DNA of 40,587 nucleotides, taken from NCBI RefSeq assembly GCF_013213975.1, contig NZ_JABSST010000019.1, positions 1 through 40,587 on the forward strand, given 5' to 3'. Positions 8,050-15,932 of this stretch are shown here, piece by piece. A program made the translations under genes and the position numbers. Position 1 is the stretch's first letter, and each line of letters begins with the position of its first letter. Origin of the DNA: Winogradskyella sp. GTDB lineage: Bacteria; Bacteroidota; Bacteroidia; Flavobacteriales; Flavobacteriaceae. Below the pieces are notes generated by a model. The model was not told where the DNA came from, did not search any database, and was given only the letters and a program-made list of their open reading frames with translations.

Positions 8050-8706
8050 ATGACAAAACAAGAAAAGGTAGAGTTTGTTATAAATACGTTAAATGAACTT
8101 TATCCAGAGATTCCTATACCTTTAGATCATAAAGATCCATACACCCTATTGATTGCGGTTTTAATGTCTGCACAAAGCACAGATGTAAGAGTCAACCAAA
8201 TTACACCACTGCTGTTTGAAAGAGCCGACAATCCATATGACATGATTAAATTAAGTGTAGAGGAGATTAGAGATATTATAAAACCTGTTGGACTATCACC
8301 AATGAAGAGTAAAGGGATTCACGGTCTATCTCATATCCTTATTGATAAACATAATGGGGAAGTCCCAAAAACTTATGAAGAACTCGAAGCCTTACCTGCA
8401 GTGGGTCATAAAACTGCCGCTGTTGTATTATCTCAAGCTTTTGGAATTCCTGCATTTCCTGTAGACACTCATATTCATAGGTTAATGTACCGTTGGAATT
8501 TAACTAATGGTAAAAATGTTGTTCAAACCGAAAAGGATGCCAAACGTCTATTCCCAAAAGAACTATGGAATGACCTTCACCTTCAAATAATTTGGTACGG
8601 TAGAGAGTATTCACCCGCTCGTGGTTGGGATTTAGATAAGGATGTAATTACTAAAACTGTTGGCAGAAAAAGTGTTATAAATAAACACCTTAAAAAAAAG
8701 AAATAA
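8050..8706 (+). CDS. nth: Endonuclease III homologue without the [4Fe-4S] cluster ligands
   Basis: A base-excision repair DNA glycosylase/AP lyase for oxidised pyrimidines. The 218 residues contain the helix-hairpin-helix LPAVGHKTA (115-123) with catalytic K121, and the catalytic aspartate D139 in FPVDTHIHR, both at E. coli-like positions. The usual C-terminal four-cysteine loop that holds the iron-sulfur cluster is absent: after YGREYSPARG (183-192) the protein continues with WDLDKDVITKTVGRK and a lysine-rich end. There is no cysteine anywhere in the protein. Glycosylase function is likely intact because both catalytic residues are present. It is divergent from bcp, and a lipoprotein gene follows 46 bases later. 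Confidence 0.9.
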   Translation: MTKQEKVEFVINTLNELYPEIPIPLDHKDPYTLLIAVLMSAQSTDVRVNQITPLLFERADNPYDMIKLSVEEIRDIIKPVGLSPMKSKGIHGLSHILIDKHNGEVPKTYEELEALPAVGHKTAAVVLSQAFGIPAFPVDTHIHRLMYRWNLTNGKNVVQTEKDAKRLFPKELWNDLHLQIIWYGREYSPARGWDLDKDVITKTVGRKSVINKHLKKKK

Positions 8707-8752
8707 CAGTTCTTGGTATAATTATTGCTCCTTGTTGTGAAACTTCCAATCA

Positions 8753-9304
8753 ATGAAAAAAACTATAATTCTACTCTTTACACTTATAGCTACATCTTGT
8801 ATTCCCTATAAAATTGCACCAAAGTTTAAAAACAAGGATTATAAAATTATGAAGGCTAAAAAATTTCAAAGAAAATTGCCCAATGAGACCTCATACATTT
8901 TTAAAGACCCTAAAGATGCAAACGAATTCTACAACTACCTAAACACAAAATACAATCTTAATCATGTAAATGTTGGTCTTAACACAACTATTAATATAAA
9001 CAACAGTACTTACAATTTAACGTATCATGAAGTAGAGCGAACAGATGAAATTGCTAATGTTGGACTAGTGGTTACTGATTTAGTATTAGAAGAGAAAACA
9101 GGGCTTACTGCCTTCGAGAATAATTATTCCTCAAGAACAGGACATTGGTATATTATTATAACCGTTTATGATGAAAGCCTAAAGAATTGTTTGCTAGAGA
9201 AGCATCCTAAACATAAAGAGATTGTTTCGTTTTTGAGAGAATTACAACAAGAATATCTTAGAACGTACAATTACGAGGAATTACGATTCACAAAAAAATC
9301 CTGA
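8753..9304 (+). CDS. Hypothetical lipoprotein
   Basis: A 183-residue protein with a short lipoprotein signal peptide ending in the lipobox ATSC (C16), so it should be anchored in the membrane facing the periplasm. The mature part is basic and mixed alpha/beta with no motif I recognise. Its stop codon (TGA, 9302-9304) lies inside the stem of its own terminator. I see no TAnnTTTG element in the 46 bases upstream, so it may be read through from nth. Confidence 0.7.
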   Translation: MKKTIILLFTLIATSCIPYKIAPKFKNKDYKIMKAKKFQRKLPNETSYIFKDPKDANEFYNYLNTKYNLNHVNVGLNTTININNSTYNLTYHEVERTDEIANVGLVVTDLVLEEKTGLTAFENNYSSRTGHWYIIITVYDESLKNCLLEKHPKHKEIVSFLRELQQEYLRTYNYEELRFTKKS

Positions 9305-9322
9305 TTTTTTCAAATCAGGATT
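9297..9322 (+). terminator. Rho-independent terminator overlapping a stop codon
   Basis: An 11-bp perfect stem (9297-9307 with 9312-9322, AATCCTGATTT and its complement) with a 4-base loop. The T tract after it is short. The stop codon of the lipoprotein gene is within the left arm. On the minus strand it could also end the small-gene and sigma-factor transcript. Confidence 0.75.
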
Positions 9323-9331
9323 ATTTCCAAC

Positions 9332-9475
9332 TTAATTTAGAAGTGCTTCAAACTTCAATTTATTATAATTTATAACACTTAAAGCCTTTGAATAATTCAA
9401 AAGGAAACTTATCGTTTCTTCTTTTGGTTTTAGGTTATCATTTTTTGGGGAAGCGTTAGAGTAAATTTTTTCCAT
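9332..9475 (-). CDS. Small 47-residue protein downstream of the ECF sigma gene
   Basis: A complete frame on the minus strand: ATG at 9473-9475, stop TAA at 9332-9334, 47 residues. It begins MEKIYSNASPK; the centre (KPKEETISFLLNYSKAL, about 16-32) looks like one amphipathic helix. It lies 57 bases downstream of the sigma-factor stop on the same strand and just before a terminator, so it is probably in the same transcript. From memory, similar short proteins with a KPKxETIxFLLNYSKAL core occur in other flavobacteria; I cannot check this here. A role as a small regulator is speculation. Confidence 0.65.
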   Translation of the reverse strand: MEKIYSNASPKNDNLKPKEETISFLLNYSKALSVINYNKLKFEALLN

Positions 9476-9532
9476 ACTAATAAATTAGAGTTTATTATAT
9501 GTTAAAAACGCATCAAAAAACACTTTATTGTA

Positions 9533-10117
9533 TCAATTTGTTAAAACTATATTATTTTGTTCAATAACCTTTCGCATATTAATCAATGCATATCGCATTC
9601 TACCTAAAGCTGTATTTATGCTAACACCTGTTCTTTCAGAGATTTCTTTAAAACTCATATCCTGATACATACGCATTACAAGCACTTGTTTTTGATCTTC
9701 GGGCAATTCTTCAATAACCCGTCTTACATCAGACGCTACTTGAGTTTTAATCATACTCTTTTCTGCATTTAGTGAAGAATCACTTAAAATCGAAAATATG
9801 CTAAACTCCCCTGCATTATCAAATTTTGGCATACGGCTATTCTTTCTAAAATGGTCAATAACCAAATTGTGCGCAATACGCATTACCCATGGTAAAAATT
9901 TACCCTCCTCATTATATTTTCCACGTTTTAATGTCCTAATTACTTTGATAAAAGTATCCTGAAAAACATCTTCAGTAATATCTTTATCATAAACTTTAGA
10001 ATATATAAAACTGTAAATTTTCTGTTTATGACGTTCTATCAACACTGATAGTGCTCTTTCGTCTCCTCTAATGTAGTTACTAACCAACTCTGCGTCCTGG
10101 ATAAGTTCTTGTTTCAT
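9533..10117 (-). CDS. ECF-type RNA polymerase sigma factor
   Basis: A 194-residue sigma-70 family factor of the extracytoplasmic-function type. Region 2 is at about 22-95 (DITEDVFQDTFIKVIR for core binding, LPWVMRIAHNLVIDHFRK for -10 recognition and melting). A linker follows, then region 4 at about 130-185 (ELPEDQKQVLVMRMYQDMSFKEIS, ending in the helix-turn-helix VSINTALGRMRYAL). The start at 10117 (MKQELIQDAEL) is chosen over an upstream TTG at 10156 because it is an ATG and begins at the conserved domain. No anti-sigma gene is adjacent; a 47-residue gene lies downstream and uvrA is divergent. The target promoters are unknown. Confidence 0.88.
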   Translation of the reverse strand: MKQELIQDAELVSNYIRGDERALSVLIERHKQKIYSFIYSKVYDKDITEDVFQDTFIKVIRTLKRGKYNEEGKFLPWVMRIAHNLVIDHFRKNSRMPKFDNAGEFSIFSILSDSSLNAEKSMIKTQVASDVRRVIEELPEDQKQVLVMRMYQDMSFKEISERTGVSINTALGRMRYALINMRKVIEQNNIVLTN

Positions 10118-10318
10118 AATATTACTCTTAGTAGCAAGAAGTGAACTTCTTGTCAAGGGGTTAAAATTTTCTAGAGTAATGTTATGCTATACAGTGTTGT
10201 TTTATTGCGTAATAATGTTGTAAATATAATAACAATCATTCTGAAAAAGCAAAAAAAAGCACCAAATTTTAACATTTAATCTATTAATTATGCATTTTAT
10301 CAGCTTAAATAGATAACG

Positions 10319-10326
10319 TATCTTTG
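10319..10326 (+). promoter_or_regulatory. -7 element for uvrA
   Basis: TATCTTTG matches TAnnTTTG. It covers the upstream TTG at 10324 that extends the frame, and so supports the ATG at 10351 as the real uvrA start. No convincing -33 TTG is seen. Confidence 0.6.
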
Positions 10327-10350
10327 CAAAATTATACGCGAACAAATCCA

Positions 10351-13140
10351 ATGAACACTACTATTTTAGATGTAAATCCTAAAGAAAGCATCATTATTAA
10401 AGGTGCTAAACTGCATAACCTTAAAAATATTGATGTTGTTATCCCTAGAAATAAATTAGTAGTTATTACCGGATTATCTGGTTCAGGAAAGTCTAGTTTA
10501 GCCTTTGATACCTTATATGCAGAAGGACAACGACGCTATGTAGAAAGTCTTTCGAGTTATGCCAGACAGTTTTTAGGTCGACTCAATAAACCTAAAGTAG
10601 ATTATATTAAAGGAATAGCGCCTGCCATTGCGATAGAACAAAAAGTAAATTCAACAAATCCTAGATCTACTGTAGGCACAACAACAGAGATTTACGACTA
10701 TCTTAAATTATTATTTGCAAGAGTTGGTAAAACCTTTTCACCCATTTCTGGAAACGAGGTGAAAAAGCATACAGTTACAGATGTCATAGAACACATCACT
10801 AAATACGATGAAGGTTCCAAATTACTGTTGCTCTCTCCTATTCTATTAGAGGAAGGTCGTACTATAGACAATAAATTACAGACCCTTTTGCAACAAGGTT
10901 ATGCGAGAATTAAATATAAGGGCAAGGTCTTAAGAATTGATGATGCCTTAAACGAAGCTATTTTGTCAGATAAAGACCTATATCTTGTTGTAGATAGAAT
11001 TGTTTACAAAGACGATGAAGATTTTTTAAATCGTTTGGCAGATGCCATTGAGACTGCTTTTTTTGAAGGGGTTGGGAGCTGTATTATTGAATCGCTATTC
11101 GATAATTCGCAGATGAGTTTTAATAATAAGTTTGAGCTAGACGACATGCAGTTTCTAGAGCCAAATGTTCATTTATTTAGCTTTAATAATCCTTACGGTG
11201 CTTGTCCAAAATGTGAAGGATATGGTGATGTTATTGGTATTGATGAGGACTTAGTCATCCCTAATACAGCCTTATCTGTATATGAGAATGCCATTTTTCC
11301 ATGGAGAGGTGAAAGTATGAGTTGGTATAGGGATCAGTTAGTGAATAATTCTCACAAATTTGATTTCCCTATACATAAGCCATATTTTGAACTTAGTACA
11401 GAACATAAAGCATTAATATGGTCTGGGAATGCCTATTTTGAAGGATTAGACAGCTTTTTTGCTGAATTGGAATCGAAAGCCTACAAAATTCAGAACCGCG
11501 TTATGCTGTCCCGGTACCGTGGTAAAACAAAATGTAATGTTTGCAAAGGTAAACGCTTACGTAAAGAAGCTAGTTATGTTAAAATAAATGGTGCTACAAT
11601 TACAGATTTAGTGGACCTTCCACTCAATGAACTTAGAAACTTCTTTAATGGGCTTGAACTCAATGCTTATGATGAAAAAATTGCAAGACGTCTCCTTACA
11701 GAAATAAATACGCGATTAGATTTCTTAGCAAATGTTGGTTTGGACTATTTAACATTAAACAGGCGTTCAAACACTTTATCGGGCGGGGAAAGCCAACGTA
11801 TTAATTTAGCAACCTCATTAGGAAGTAGTTTGGTCGGTTCGATGTATATATTAGATGAGCCCAGTATAGGCTTGCATCCAAAAGATACAGAGCGATTAAT
11901 TAATGTTTTAAAGTCTTTACGTGACTTAGGCAATACAGTAATTGTTGTTGAACATGACGAAGATATCATGAAGGCTGCTGATGAAATTATAGATATAGGT
12001 CCTGAAGCTGGCACCCTTGGTGGTGAGATTGTAGCCACTGGAAATTTTAATAATATTCTCGCATCTACAACACTTACAGCTCAATATTTAAATGGACAAT
12101 TAGAAATTAGAGTACCTGAAAAGCGAAGAACCTCTAAATATCATATCGATATCCTAGGAGCAAGAGAAAACAATTTAAAGAATATTGATGTGAGCTTCCC
12201 TTTGAATATGCTCACTGTTGTCACTGGAGTCTCAGGAAGTGGCAAGAGTACTTTGGTTAAAAATATACTGTTCCCTTCTATCCAAAAGAAATTAACAGGT
12301 TTTAGTGATAAGGCTGGCCAGTTTTCTGAAATGACAGGTAATTTCTCAAACATTCAGCATGTAGAGTTTGTAGATCAAAACCCGATAGGACGATCATCCC
12401 GTTCCAACCCTGTAACCTACATAAAAGCTTATGATGATATTCGCGCATTGTTTGCCGCTCAAAAGTTAAGTAAGATACGAAATTACCAAGCCAAGCACTT
12501 CAGTTTTAATGTAGATGGTGGACGCTGTGAAACGTGTAAAGGTGAAGGAGAAGTGACCATTGAGATGCAGTTTATGGCTGATGTCCATTTAACCTGTGAT
12601 ACTTGTGGCGGAAAACGTTTTAAAAAAGAAATCTTAGAAGTACAATTTGAAGGCAAGTCCATTCACGACATCTTAAGTATGACTATTGATGATGCTATTG
12701 ATTTTTTTAAGACCTATAAGCAAACTAAAATTCAAAATAAATTACAACCGCTTCAAGACGTTGGGCTAGGCTATGTTACTTTAGGGCAGTCCTCTTCTAC
12801 CCTTTCTGGTGGCGAAGCTCAACGTATAAAATTGGCAACCTTCTTAGGAAAAGGAAGTAAAAGTGATAACGCGCTTTTCATTTTTGATGAACCAACAACT
12901 GGGTTGCATTTCCATGACATACAGAAGCTCTTATCATCTTTTCAGGCTCTAATAGCTAAAGGGCATTCAATAATCGTAATCGAACACAATATAGATCTTA
13001 TAAAATGTGCTGATCATATTATTGATCTCGGACCAAAAGGGGGCAAACAGGGTGGACAACTCATTGCCCTTGGAACACCAGAAGAATTAGTAAGTAATTC
13101 TGATTCTATTACTGGAAAATATCTACAAGAAAAACTGTAA
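10351..13140 (+). CDS. uvrA: UvrABC excision repair ATPase subunit A
   Basis: The damage-recognition ATPase of nucleotide excision repair; it loads UvrB on lesions. The 929 residues carry two ABC modules: Walker [13 protein letters not shown] (41-52) and [13 protein letters not shown] in the second half; signatures LSGGESQRI and LSGGEAQRI; Walker [12 protein letters not shown] and [11 protein letters not shown]. Zinc modules are CPKCEGYG with CNVCKGKR, and CETCKGEG with CDTCGGKR. Length is normal. The frame can be extended 9 residues to a TTG at 10324, but that codon is inside the promoter, so the ATG at 10351 is used. A two-TM protein follows after two bases. Confidence 0.97.
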   Translation: MNTTILDVNPKESIIIKGAKLHNLKNIDVVIPRNKLVVITGLSGSGKSSLAFDTLYAEGQRRYVESLSSYARQFLGRLNKPKVDYIKGIAPAIAIEQKVNSTNPRSTVGTTTEIYDYLKLLFARVGKTFSPISGNEVKKHTVTDVIEHITKYDEGSKLLLLSPILLEEGRTIDNKLQTLLQQGYARIKYKGKVLRIDDALNEAILSDKDLYLVVDRIVYKDDEDFLNRLADAIETAFFEGVGSCIIESLFDNSQMSFNNKFELDDMQFLEPNVHLFSFNNPYGACPKCEGYGDVIGIDEDLVIPNTALSVYENAIFPWRGESMSWYRDQLVNNSHKFDFPIHKPYFELSTEHKALIWSGNAYFEGLDSFFAELESKAYKIQNRVMLSRYRGKTKCNVCKGKRLRKEASYVKINGATITDLVDLPLNELRNFFNGLELNAYDEKIARRLLTEINTRLDFLANVGLDYLTLNRRSNTLSGGESQRINLATSLGSSLVGSMYILDEPSIGLHPKDTERLINVLKSLRDLGNTVIVVEHDEDIMKAADEIIDIGPEAGTLGGEIVATGNFNNILASTTLTAQYLNGQLEIRVPEKRRTSKYHIDILGARENNLKNIDVSFPLNMLTVVTGVSGSGKSTLVKNILFPSIQKKLTGFSDKAGQFSEMTGNFSNIQHVEFVDQNPIGRSSRSNPVTYIKAYDDIRALFAAQKLSKIRNYQAKHFSFNVDGGRCETCKGEGEVTIEMQFMADVHLTCDTCGGKRFKKEILEVQFEGKSIHDILSMTIDDAIDFFKTYKQTKIQNKLQPLQDVGLGYVTLGQSSSTLSGGEAQRIKLATFLGKGSKSDNALFIFDEPTTGLHFHDIQKLLSSFQALIAKGHSIIVIEHNIDLIKCADHIIDLGPKGGKQGGQLIALGTPEELVSNSDSITGKYLQEKL

Positions 13141-13142
13141 CT

Positions 13143-13808
13143 ATGGAATCACCAGAAGGATTCCATCAAGAAGCTATAGAGGCAAGAGAAAATGCAAGAA
13201 AAAAGGTTAGCACCTATTTATTAAATCGTGGTGGACCTAATTATGAAACCCACTCACTTCACAAAACTAGAAGAAATAACCTTTGCTTCAAACTTAATGC
13301 TCGCTTAGGTTTTGAATCTGTAGTTTTTTTTGGACTTCCCTTGGCTTTTATTGGTTTTATAAGTTATAAATACAGTGTTTCAAACAACCTTAAATTTTTA
13401 TTAAGTAACACAGTTTTTTATTTAGTCTTTGGATATTTTTCTTTTACACTACTCTTAAGTCTATTCGGAAATTTAAAGTATTTTACCTTTAGTAAAAGAC
13501 ATAATCTTTACTATAAAGGTTTTCCATTATTTCCGCATCAGCTAGCTTATTTTAAATATAAGCTTAGTGACATTATAGCAATACAGGTTTTAGGAGAAGA
13601 ATTGGTTGCTGAAGAATCAAAACTTAAAAGAAATAGTTTTGAATTAAACCTCGTACTTGAAAATCTAAAAAGAGTCCATCTTATAGACCATAATAACTTA
13701 CAAGGTTTATTGGACGATGCCGAAATTTTATGCGCTTATCTCAACGTACCATTATGGCATGTGAAATCCGCTGAAGACTCAACCTCAATTAATTGGAAAA
13801 ACTCTTAG
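13143..13808 (+). CDS. Two-TM membrane protein of unknown function
   Basis: A 221-residue protein with a charged N-terminal helix (1-50), two membrane segments (about 58-77 and 88-110) and a C-terminal domain of about 100 residues (LSDIIAIQVLGEEL, SFELNLVLENLKRVHLIDH) that has the strand pattern of a PH-like domain fused to membrane helices. That fold reading is weak. It starts 2 bases after uvrA and is probably transcribed with it. Its stop TAG overlaps the TAA of the convergent DUF3667 gene by two bases. Confidence 0.7.
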   Translation: MESPEGFHQEAIEARENARKKVSTYLLNRGGPNYETHSLHKTRRNNLCFKLNARLGFESVVFFGLPLAFIGFISYKYSVSNNLKFLLSNTVFYLVFGYFSFTLLLSLFGNLKYFTFSKRHNLYYKGFPLFPHQLAYFKYKLSDIIAIQVLGEELVAEESKLKRNSFELNLVLENLKRVHLIDHNNLQGLLDDAEILCAYLNVPLWHVKSAEDSTSINWKNS

Positions 13809-14881
13809 AAAATAAATGCTAATAAAACCAGTACACTAAACGACATTGGTACAATAAACATAAGAAAGGTAAACGTAATTATACCACTCTTAATCCAAGA
13901 TAAAAACCAATTCTGACCATAAAACTTAATAAGAGAGATTAAAAAATAGAAATAGGTTGATATAGCAATAAGCCAATCAATCCAGTTTGGTATGTCATAT
14001 ATAAACCTGTTAACACCGAAAAGAATACTAAATACGGTAAATAGAAATGAGAAAAAATAAAAACTAAATACTAAATGGTGAGAGTATCTGCCTTTATTGA
14101 AATAAAATATCTTTAATATAAATGCAAACAGTGGCAACAAGAAAAACATTGAAATAGGAATACTATCAAAAAAAGCTTGTACAATGCCACCTGCACCTCT
14201 TCCCTTAGTGATTTTAAGTAAATTTTCAAAGATGCGTCTTTCAAAATATCCTGGATCATCAGACATTCCCATTGCTTTTAAAACAATTTCTTTATCTGCA
14301 CCTGCAACAATTAAAGAATCTACTTTCTCCTTATCAAAATCCCAGGTTATATTTTTAGAATTACTCTTTTTAGCCCCTTGTTTTAAGATAGAATCAGTTA
14401 ATTTTAAATCCTCATCCTTTAAACCTAATAGTGCTTTATTAGCTTCCAAAGGCACCATGGCTTTTGATATTGCTATCGAATCAAGGACATTTTTTACACT
14501 ATCATTTTCTACTTTAGTGGCAGGATTACTCGCAACTACTTTTTCATTGATTTCATTAGCCTTAGTCACCAATTCTCTAGTACTAAAAGATATAATAAAA
14601 AAGAAAATAACAGAAATAAATAAGTACATCTGAGCTGGATGCAGGTACAACAATCGCTTCCCTTCTAAAAACTTCTTAGCTAAATAACCTGGTTTAAACA
14701 TTAAAGGCAGAAAACTCTTGAAAAATCTTGCGTCAAAAGAAAAATAATTACTAATGGTATTATAAAATAACACACCAATTGTGAGATCATCATTAGTCTT
14801 CTGACCACAATGCGGACAAAATTGAAAGCCCATCTCGAAGAGCTGATCACAATTCTTACAATTAATTTTTTCTGTACGCAT
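13805..14881 (-). CDS. DUF3667 membrane protein with N-terminal zinc ribbon
   Basis: A 358-residue protein. The N terminus has a zinc ribbon (C8, C11, C22, C25 in CKNC and CPHC), followed by the conserved DUF3667 segment (FDARFFKSFLPLMFKPGYLAKKFLEG and LHPAQMYLF). A first membrane helix is at about 84-103. A long charged, probably periplasmic or cytosolic loop (105-230) follows, then four hydrophobic segments to the C terminus. The family is common in Bacteroidota and has no known function. It is monocistronic and I see no TAnnTTTG element just upstream. It converges with the uvrA operon at overlapping stops. Confidence 0.85.
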   Translation of the reverse strand: MRTEKINCKNCDQLFEMGFQFCPHCGQKTNDDLTIGVLFYNTISNYFSFDARFFKSFLPLMFKPGYLAKKFLEGKRLLYLHPAQMYLFISVIFFFIISFSTRELVTKANEINEKVVASNPATKVENDSVKNVLDSIAISKAMVPLEANKALLGLKDEDLKLTDSILKQGAKKSNSKNITWDFDKEKVDSLIVAGADKEIVLKAMGMSDDPGYFERRIFENLLKITKGRGAGGIVQAFFDSIPISMFFLLPLFAFILKIFYFNKGRYSHHLVFSFYFFSFLFTVFSILFGVNRFIYDIPNWIDWLIAISTYFYFLISLIKFYGQNWFLSWIKSGIITFTFLMFIVPMSFSVLVLLAFIF

Positions 14882-15018
14882 TTATGATGGTTAGTCTGGT
14901 TTAAAAATAATGAAATTTATAATATCGCGTCTTTAAATAAGAAGAATCAATATGTAAAATGTAACATATTAGCGTTTAAAAATATTTTTAGATAATTGTT
15001 TATCAACCTCTTATAGTT

Positions 15019-15034
15019 TTGGCACGCTAATTGG
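15019..15034 (+). promoter_or_regulatory. Sigma-54-type (-24/-12) promoter for the 15111 gene
   Basis: TTGGCACG (15019-15026), four bases, then TTGG (15031-15034). The consensus for RpoN promoters is TTGGCACG-N4-TTGC, so the -24 half is exact, spacing exact and only the last base of the -12 half differs. The predicted transcript start is near 15046, leaving a leader of about 65 bases. The same element sits before the paralogue at 15933. A TAGTTTTG at 15014-15021 overlaps it and could be an alternative -7 element. Confidence 0.65.
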
Positions 15035-15110
15035 GTATTAAGAACATATTGCGTATACCTAAAAGTCCTAAAGGAGTTAGTGACTAGGTAAATCTAAAAA
15101 CCTATTAATT

Positions 15111-15788
15111 ATGAAAAGTAAATTACTTTTTTTGGTAATGATGTTATTAGGAATAATATCTACCGTAAACGCAACAGCAGGATATGCTGTTTTAAATGGG
15201 GAAGATTTAAATAATACGCGCTACCGTTTTACACAACCAATATTGTTTGTAGAACGTGGTGTAGAATTTCTAATCTTTCCAGATGGAAGTTTCGACTTTA
15301 ATACAGATGTGTTTGCAACGAGATCTCGAGATGGACACTATTATTACAGACATAATAGAAGAGGAACAAATCGAACCTATGGGGCGCCAGGAACACGATA
15401 CCACAAAGTTAATCGAGGTGTTTTAATTACTCATGACCGACTTGGTCGAGTAAGACGAATTGGAAATGTATTTATCAATTATGATAGACGTGGACGTATA
15501 AAACGCGCTGGCTCTGTTTACATGAGTTATCGTATAGGACAATTAAAGCAAGTCGGGGGGTTAAGGTTATTGTACAATAGATATGGAAAAGTTATTGGTA
15601 TTAGAGGTCATGTTAACCTTAATAATCGCAGCAATAGTTTCAATTTTCAAACCAATGATGAATGGCAAAACGACTGGAATAATGAATGGAATGATGATAA
15701 TGACTTCTATTACTACCGAAAAAACGGTAAAGTAAGGACGCATAGAAAACGTAAAGTAAGTCTTGATAACTCAACACAGTCTAAATAG
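15111..15788 (+). CDS. Secreted YDRxGR-repeat protein, paralogue 1
   Basis: A 225-residue exported protein with a signal peptide (about 1-21, ending VNA). Residues 49-65 (RGVEFLIFPDGSFDFNT) form a block shared with the next gene. Four units of about 16 residues follow, starting at H108, Y124, Y140 and Y155, each of the form YDRxGRvxxIGxVxI, likely a beta-strand repeat. The C terminus is acidic/Asn/Trp-rich (about 180-203), then basic. I do not know a function. It is preceded by a sigma-54-type promoter and followed by a terminator, so it is a single-gene unit likely to be switched on by an RpoN activator. Confidence 0.8.
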   Translation: MKSKLLFLVMMLLGIISTVNATAGYAVLNGEDLNNTRYRFTQPILFVERGVEFLIFPDGSFDFNTDVFATRSRDGHYYYRHNRRGTNRTYGAPGTRYHKVNRGVLITHDRLGRVRRIGNVFINYDRRGRIKRAGSVYMSYRIGQLKQVGGLRLLYNRYGKVIGIRGHVNLNNRSNSFNFQTNDEWQNDWNNEWNDDNDFYYYRKNGKVRTHRKRKVSLDNSTQSK

Positions 15789-15800
15789 ATGTTGAGTGCC

Positions 15801-15839
15801 AAAAATCCTGAAGACCTTCCCCAAAGCTTCGGGATTTTT
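15801..15839 (+). terminator. Rho-independent terminator after the 15111 gene
   Basis: A 13-bp stem with one G-T pair (15801-15813 with 15827-15839), a 13-base loop and T-rich right arm. It separates the two paralogues transcriptionally. Confidence 0.8.
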
Positions 15840-15881
15840 ATTTGATAGCATATAGCGCTAATTATCAATTGTTTAAATTTT

Positions 15882-15897
15882 TTGGCACGTTGTTTGT
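15882..15897 (+). promoter_or_regulatory. Sigma-54-type (-24/-12) promoter for the 15933 gene
   Basis: TTGGCACG (15882-15889), four bases, TTGT (15894-15897): exact -24 half and spacing, one mismatch in the -12 half. The predicted transcript start is near 15909, giving a 24-base leader to the ATG at 15933. The flanks differ from those of the first paralogue's promoter, so the shared core is not just a long duplicated stretch. Confidence 0.65.
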
Positions 15898-15932
15898 ATA
15901 AAATATATCGAATGATTTTAAACCCTTTAACT

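Noticed and set aside
8014..8061. Sixteen-residue N-terminal extension of bcp
   Set aside because: It would overlap the divergent nth start and promoter, and the family begins at MTHLKVGDKAP.
10118..10350. Possible small RNA or tRNA in the sigma factor to uvrA gap
   Set aside because: No cloverleaf, no strong stem and no terminator inside the gap; only the uvrA -7 element can be supported.
14184..14633. 149-residue plus-strand open frame
   Set aside because: Lies entirely antisense to the DUF3667 gene; no promoter, no family signal, composition is that of a shadow frame.
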